Positions 5,760 to 11,700 of a stretch of DNA of 14,451 nucleotides are shown piece after piece. Where the stretch lies: NCBI GenBank assembly GCA_030917665.1, contig JAUPUH010000031.1, positions 1 through 14,451 of the forward strand, written 5' to 3'. Origin of the DNA: Patescibacteria group bacterium (GTDB lineage: Bacteria > Patescibacteriota > Minisyncoccia > Phycocordibacterales > PALSA-1337). The notes below the pieces were generated by a model. The model made no database searches, was not told the DNA's origin, and worked only from the letters and a program-made list of their open reading frames with translations. The position numbers and the translations under genes were made by a program. How positions within the stretch are numbered: position 1 is the stretch's first letter; each line of letters begins with the position of its first letter.

Positions 5760-8700
5760 TTAAGGAGTTGGTACCGTGTCTTCGCTTGGTGGAGTCTCTG
5801 CAGAAGTCTCAGTTGGTTCATCTACAGGAGAATCTGAAGGTGTGTCGGACGCTACCACTTCGCTTCCTTCTCCACCATCTGTTCCGTTATCTGGAGTTTC
5901 TGGCTCGGGTGCGGGTGGTGTAACTTCAGGAGTCGAGCTTGCTGTTTCCTCATTTGTACCGTCACCAGAACCTGAATCAACTATAGACTCAGTTGTAGTC
6001 GCTTGATCATCATTGTTTGTGCTATCGGTCGAAGTTGATGTAGTAGTTGATGTTGTAGTTGTAGTTGTAGTTTCAGTATTAGAATCTGTATCCTGATTGT
6101 TATCTTCTACCACTACAGCATCAGAGCATATTCCCTGAGACTTATCCCATTCTCCATTCTTAATACTCACGCAATAAATCTGTCCGGTTGCTTGATCCTT
6201 CATCTCAAGACCTCGAGATACGGCTGCAATCTTTGTTTCGACTCGATCAAAGAGCGCAACTTGTGCGGTAATCTTTGATAACACCCACTCACCTGCTGAT
6301 GCGATATATTCCTGAACTGCTCCAGCAACTCGAGCTATAAATGAAGGTGTTGAACTTGCAAGTGTATCTGCTGTCGTGCTTGCAATTGATTCGAGAGTTG
6401 AAGTTGCAATAACGAATTCATTTGTAGTCACTGTTGTTGTCGCGATTGCCTGAGTTGATGTTGTGGCAGCCTTAAGAGTCTCAATCTCTTCTTGTTGCGC
6501 TTCAATCATTGAGAGATGTTCTGCTGCCTTCTCAGCCAATTCGCTGTACTGAGCCTTCAAGTCGTTGATTGTTGGAACAAGACATGCTCCATCTTCACAA
6601 TTCGTCGCTGCGGTCGAGCTTGCAACAAGATCAATCTTCACATTCGTCTCTTTGATTGCTTCTGCAAGCACAGCTGAGAACTTTGAGTAATCGACTCCGA
6701 TATATCCACCATCACCATCAACATCTCCGGTGATAAGGTCTGGAAAAAGATCTTGAACCTCTTGAGCGATGAATCCAACTTTCGTTGATGTCGAATTCTT
6801 CAATCCAGCATGATCTTTAAGATAAAGCTCATTCCATCTATATGTAACAGGATTGAGCTGGAGAACCTTGTCGAGAGTTGATCCTAGAGATTGAATATTG
6901 GTTTTAAGTCGTCGATCTGAAAGTTCACTGACACAGTTACCTGTGATGTTTGCACAAACATCACCTGCTGCGCTTATATTTCCAAAAGTATCCTCAAGGA
7001 CTGTACCAAATCCTGTTGTAATTGATCCAGCTGCTGTTATTAGAAAATGTGTACTCGTTGCGGTAGGAGTAGATGAAGCAACCACAAACAAGTTTGGGCT
7101 ATAAGGACCTGTATGATCCCCAGCCACTGAGAGTTTTGCGTAGGGTGTTGTTGTTCCAATACCAACTCTTCCGTTATCGAGGAATGTCATCATAGTTAAA
7201 TCTGTTACATAATCAGTTACTGATGTTGTCTTCAATTTAACATCAAGACGTGTATCAGGGCCGTATCCATTACCTGCACCATTACTTGAATATGTACCGA
7301 GTGCGAATGAAGCAGCTTGAGGATACGCAGTACCTCCATTTAAAGGAAGTGATAATTTCAATAGTTCAACTGTTCCTGCAGTTGCACGAGCAAGTGTTGA
7401 TGTAGAAACCTGGAGTTCTGTATCTGGAGTTGTGAGATGTATACCGACCTTTCCTGTGTTTGTAATGGTCAAACGAGAAGTTCCTGTATCAGTATTTGTG
7501 GCCACTGCAGTGTAGAAATCAACCTGTGTTGCAGCCTGTAGTACTGACGTACCTCCTCCGAATGTTAGTAAATTATTTGTTGAGTTTGATGCACCACCGA
7601 AAACAAACACAGCCTTACTATTAGTGCTATATGGTGCTAAAGCCATACGACCAACTTTTGATGTATTATTTGTTCGTGTACTTAGGTTGCTTTCAGCACC
7701 AATCACAAGTGCGTTCGGTACACCTCCATATGATATATCTAGCTGTGGGCCGTTAACGCTTGCGTATGTATACCCGGTACCCGCACCAGAACCGATGAGT
7801 ATTCCACCACCAGGTGTGATTCTTGTAAGTGAAGTACCAGCAGAGTCTTTAACGTTTAAATAGTCTGCTGCCTGAGACGTAACTCCCTTTATAGTAAGCC
7901 CTGTCATATTGCTTGCAGTCGTACCTAGAGTAAGTTTTGTGTTTGAGAGTAGGGTTGTGGTTCCGATACCCATGTTACCTGAAGAGTTTATGTATGCCGC
8001 TGTTGTACCTCCTGTTGTAGATGGGTTTGTAGCCGTGTTGAGATACAAATCTGTTGCTGCGTAAGTTGATGCACCAGTTCTACCTCCAAGATACACCCTG
8101 TTTGTACCTGCGGTATCAGAATCAGAAGAGATAAACTCAATGTTTCTAGTATTGCCATAATCAGGTGCGGTGATTGACGCAAGCTTCCTGACGTTTGAAC
8201 TTCTAGTACTGTTATTTACATCCGCACCAAGTCTTATAGAACCAGAAGCAGAACCATCAAATATATCAAGGGATGTCCCAACTGAAAGCGGTGTGAGGGT
8301 TAGTTTTGTAAATGCACTTGCCGTTGAAGATGTGGCAATATAATTTGCAGCCACAACTTGTCCTGCAACTGAAAGCTTTGAATATGGAGATGTAGTTCCG
8401 ACACCAACATTACCTTCCACAAGCAAACCATTAGTTGGTGCAGCGAGAGTTGCGTATGTTGCTCCAATAGCTGCGTTCGCGTTTACGGAGAGTCTAGATC
8501 CTGGAGTGAATCCAGCACCGACACCGAGCAGTCCCTGTCCAGGCTCGATTATCATAAATCCATCATCAGGATATGTATAGATATCTGAAGAAATATCATT
8601 AACAGACTCTGTTAATCGAATCGATCCGCTAATTCCATTTTCCCCCCCGATTTCAAGAGCAGCACTTGGAGTTGAATTATTAATACCGAAATTACCTGAA

Positions 8701-11700
8701 AAATCAATGGTCAATCTTTCAAGATTACTTGTACCGATACGAAAAGTGTGAGACACATTAGACCATATATCAAATAATCCTAATCCTGGATTGTTTGATA
8801 TATATGATTGCTCAGCTCCATCATCAACGAAGCTTATCTTCTCGTTATCATCTACACTTCCTTCGATACGCAACACAGGGGTTGCTCCACTTAAATGAAG
8901 CAGGGTTGCTGGCTGAGCTGTTCCAATACCAACCTTGCCCCCCGTTGTTGCAAGGTATGTTGAACCAGTTGATGTAAGCTGCGTACTTGAAGCATATCCA
9001 AAGGTCTGCAATGCCGTAAACGTATTCGCAGTATATGTCTTTGGTATTGTTGTCGAAGCGTGGATGAAAGCATTCGTATCGGTGCTGCTGTAACTTGAAC
9101 CTCCGAGACAGGTTCCGTTAATTGCAAAACATCCTGCCGAAAGATTGATACCCCCATCAAATGTTGAAGTTGCTGCTGATCGAAGATAAATCGATGAATT
9201 TCCGACCTGAAGAGTTCCTTTTACTTGTGCATTTCCGTTGAATGTCGATGTTGCTGTTGTCGAAGTTGCGGTAAAATACTCTCCAACAACTTGTCCTACA
9301 ACTGAAAGTTTTGCATAAGGAGAGGTCGTTCCGATACCGACATTACCGGAAACCATAAGTCCGTTTGTAGGTCCAACGGCTCCTGCGAGGTTCCCATAAT
9401 CCCCTATACCAAGAGCACCGGTAGTATAGATCGACATCGTAGGAGAACCATTATTCGTGAAGAAGCCAAAATTACTATTGCTAATCGTTCCAATTTGGAG
9501 GGGTGTATTATTAGCTGAATCTACATAGAAAGCTCCTAGTAATGTTTGTCCAGTATTTCCGAAAGCCATTACATTTTTACCATCCGCCCCAGCAACATAC
9601 AAAGAGTGTGGACCGAAGGCATCAGCGACGTCAGCGGCTGCTCCAACAACAAGTTGATTGCCTACAACTGCTGATCCAGCAAACGTAGATGTCGCTGTTG
9701 TAGATGTTGCAGTAAAGTACTGACCAACAACCTGTCCTGCAACTGAAAGCTTCGCGTAAGGAGATGTTGTTCCGATGCCGACGTTACCTGTACTCTTTAC
9801 TATCATTTTAGTATCATTAGCAATTCTGAAATACATTTCATCTCCCGCATTAAAGAAGGTATCATTTGTATCAGCTAGAAACGAATAGTTACTACATGTC
9901 GGTGTATTTTGGAATGAAAGTCCAGCAAAGTTTGGACCACAAGTAAAATTACCAATAGTAGCCCTTAAATTACCTGTTTGAATCTGTAAAGAATCTGTTG
10001 GATTTGCTACACCTATTCCAACAGACCCATTTCCATTTACTCCCCTTACCACAAATGCGGGGGTACTACTTCCCTGATTTGCTACAACAAATGTATCATT
10101 TTCGGTACCCATCTCAACAGATAGTTTTGCGTATGGAGAGGTTGTTCCGATTCCAACATTGCCAGCAGAATTAACAATGAATTTATTTCCATTGTTAGAA
10201 TACCCACTCGTTGAAACTCCGAAAGTCCCGACAGATTCAAGTGTAAAAGCAGAAGGTGCACTTTCAGGTTCACCAACAAGAATCTGAGATGCAACAGTAA
10301 GATCCTGTGGCATTCTATGGTCTCCCTGAACGCCAAGGCTTGCGGTTAAATAATCAGCATTAACTGCGATTATATTACCTCCATCTTCAAACAAATCAGC
10401 GTTTGCAGTTACACCTCTAGCCTTCGCGCCGTTTACATAAATAGTTGCTCCACCAGAGGTTATTGGATCAATTTCTGAGGTATAAGTACCGCCGAATATT
10501 TCAACAGTTGCTCCACTTGAACCAGCAAACAATACCCCATCTGTCCAGCCATACACTTCATTGTTAATTAACTTAAGGTGGCTTCCACTCACCAAAGGAA
10601 CATTTACACCAAAAGTACCGCTACCATCCCCACCACGCATTATAGAATCTCGAATTGTTCCTTGAATATAGTGCTGAACTACTCCCCCAACACAACTACT
10701 ATTCCAGGCCATAGCACATGCCGAACTATTTCCAGGCTGAATATTAACCCGAGCAATTTCTATACCTGTCACAGAAACACCTCCCGCTCCAAGCTTTCCA
10801 ATACCTGTATCTCCAGTAATGATTTTAAGATCGCTAACTGTAGTTGTTGAGTTGCTGATTATGATAGTAGGATATCCAGTGAATGTAGATTGGATCGTTG
10901 GATTTCCCACCCCAACAAGTGCTGTTGAAGAAGCTAGTGTAATAGGGTTTGAAAGTGTATAAACACTTCCCATAAGCAATATCTTGTCTCCAGAATTCGA
11001 CGCACTAACTGCCTCTTCAAGAGCATCTCCTCGAATAGAATCTGAAGTTGCACCTTGACCATACGGTATCTGTGTTCCGTCAGGCTTTACGAGAATAACT
11101 GGAGCAAGAAGGAACCTATTCGAAACTGCTAGATTCGGAAGTGTTGAGGTGGCTGTGGTGGAAGTGGCAGTGAAGTATTCTGAAACTGTCTGACCGACAA
11201 CTGAAAGTTTCGCGTATGGGGAGGTGGTTCCGATGCCGACATTACCTGTTGCACCAACTAAGAATTTAATAGAAGGGACACTGTTGTTTGCTGTAGCAAT
11301 GAAGAAATCAGAATTTGCATTTGCATATCCGTTATGATTATTAAATCGAGTACCAAAATATGCAGCATCACCACCAAGCGAATCATAGAATGTCACTGAT
11401 GCAAAGTTCCCAGCATCTGCAGTATTTTGCCTGATACCGATTGTAGAGTTATTGCTAACAGTACCGAAATCTGGACTTGTATCGGGTGATGACAAAGACC
11501 CTTCGAAAAGGGCAATTACTTTATGCGCTGGATTCGTGCTTGTATTTTCAAAACGGAAAAGATCATTTCCTGAACCTCGGAAGTGAACGAGTGATGATGA
11601 GTTATTTATTCCGACAGCAAGATTGCCTGCAATGTAGGCATTCCCTGTTGTTGTTGCTCCTCCACTGATTGTCAAACCTCCAATCGCTGTTCCATTTCCG

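Noticed and set aside
8891..9160. 89-residue minus-strand open frame within the repeats
   Set aside because: Out-of-frame shadow of the third 44-residue module, with Gln/Leu-rich low-complexity sequence.
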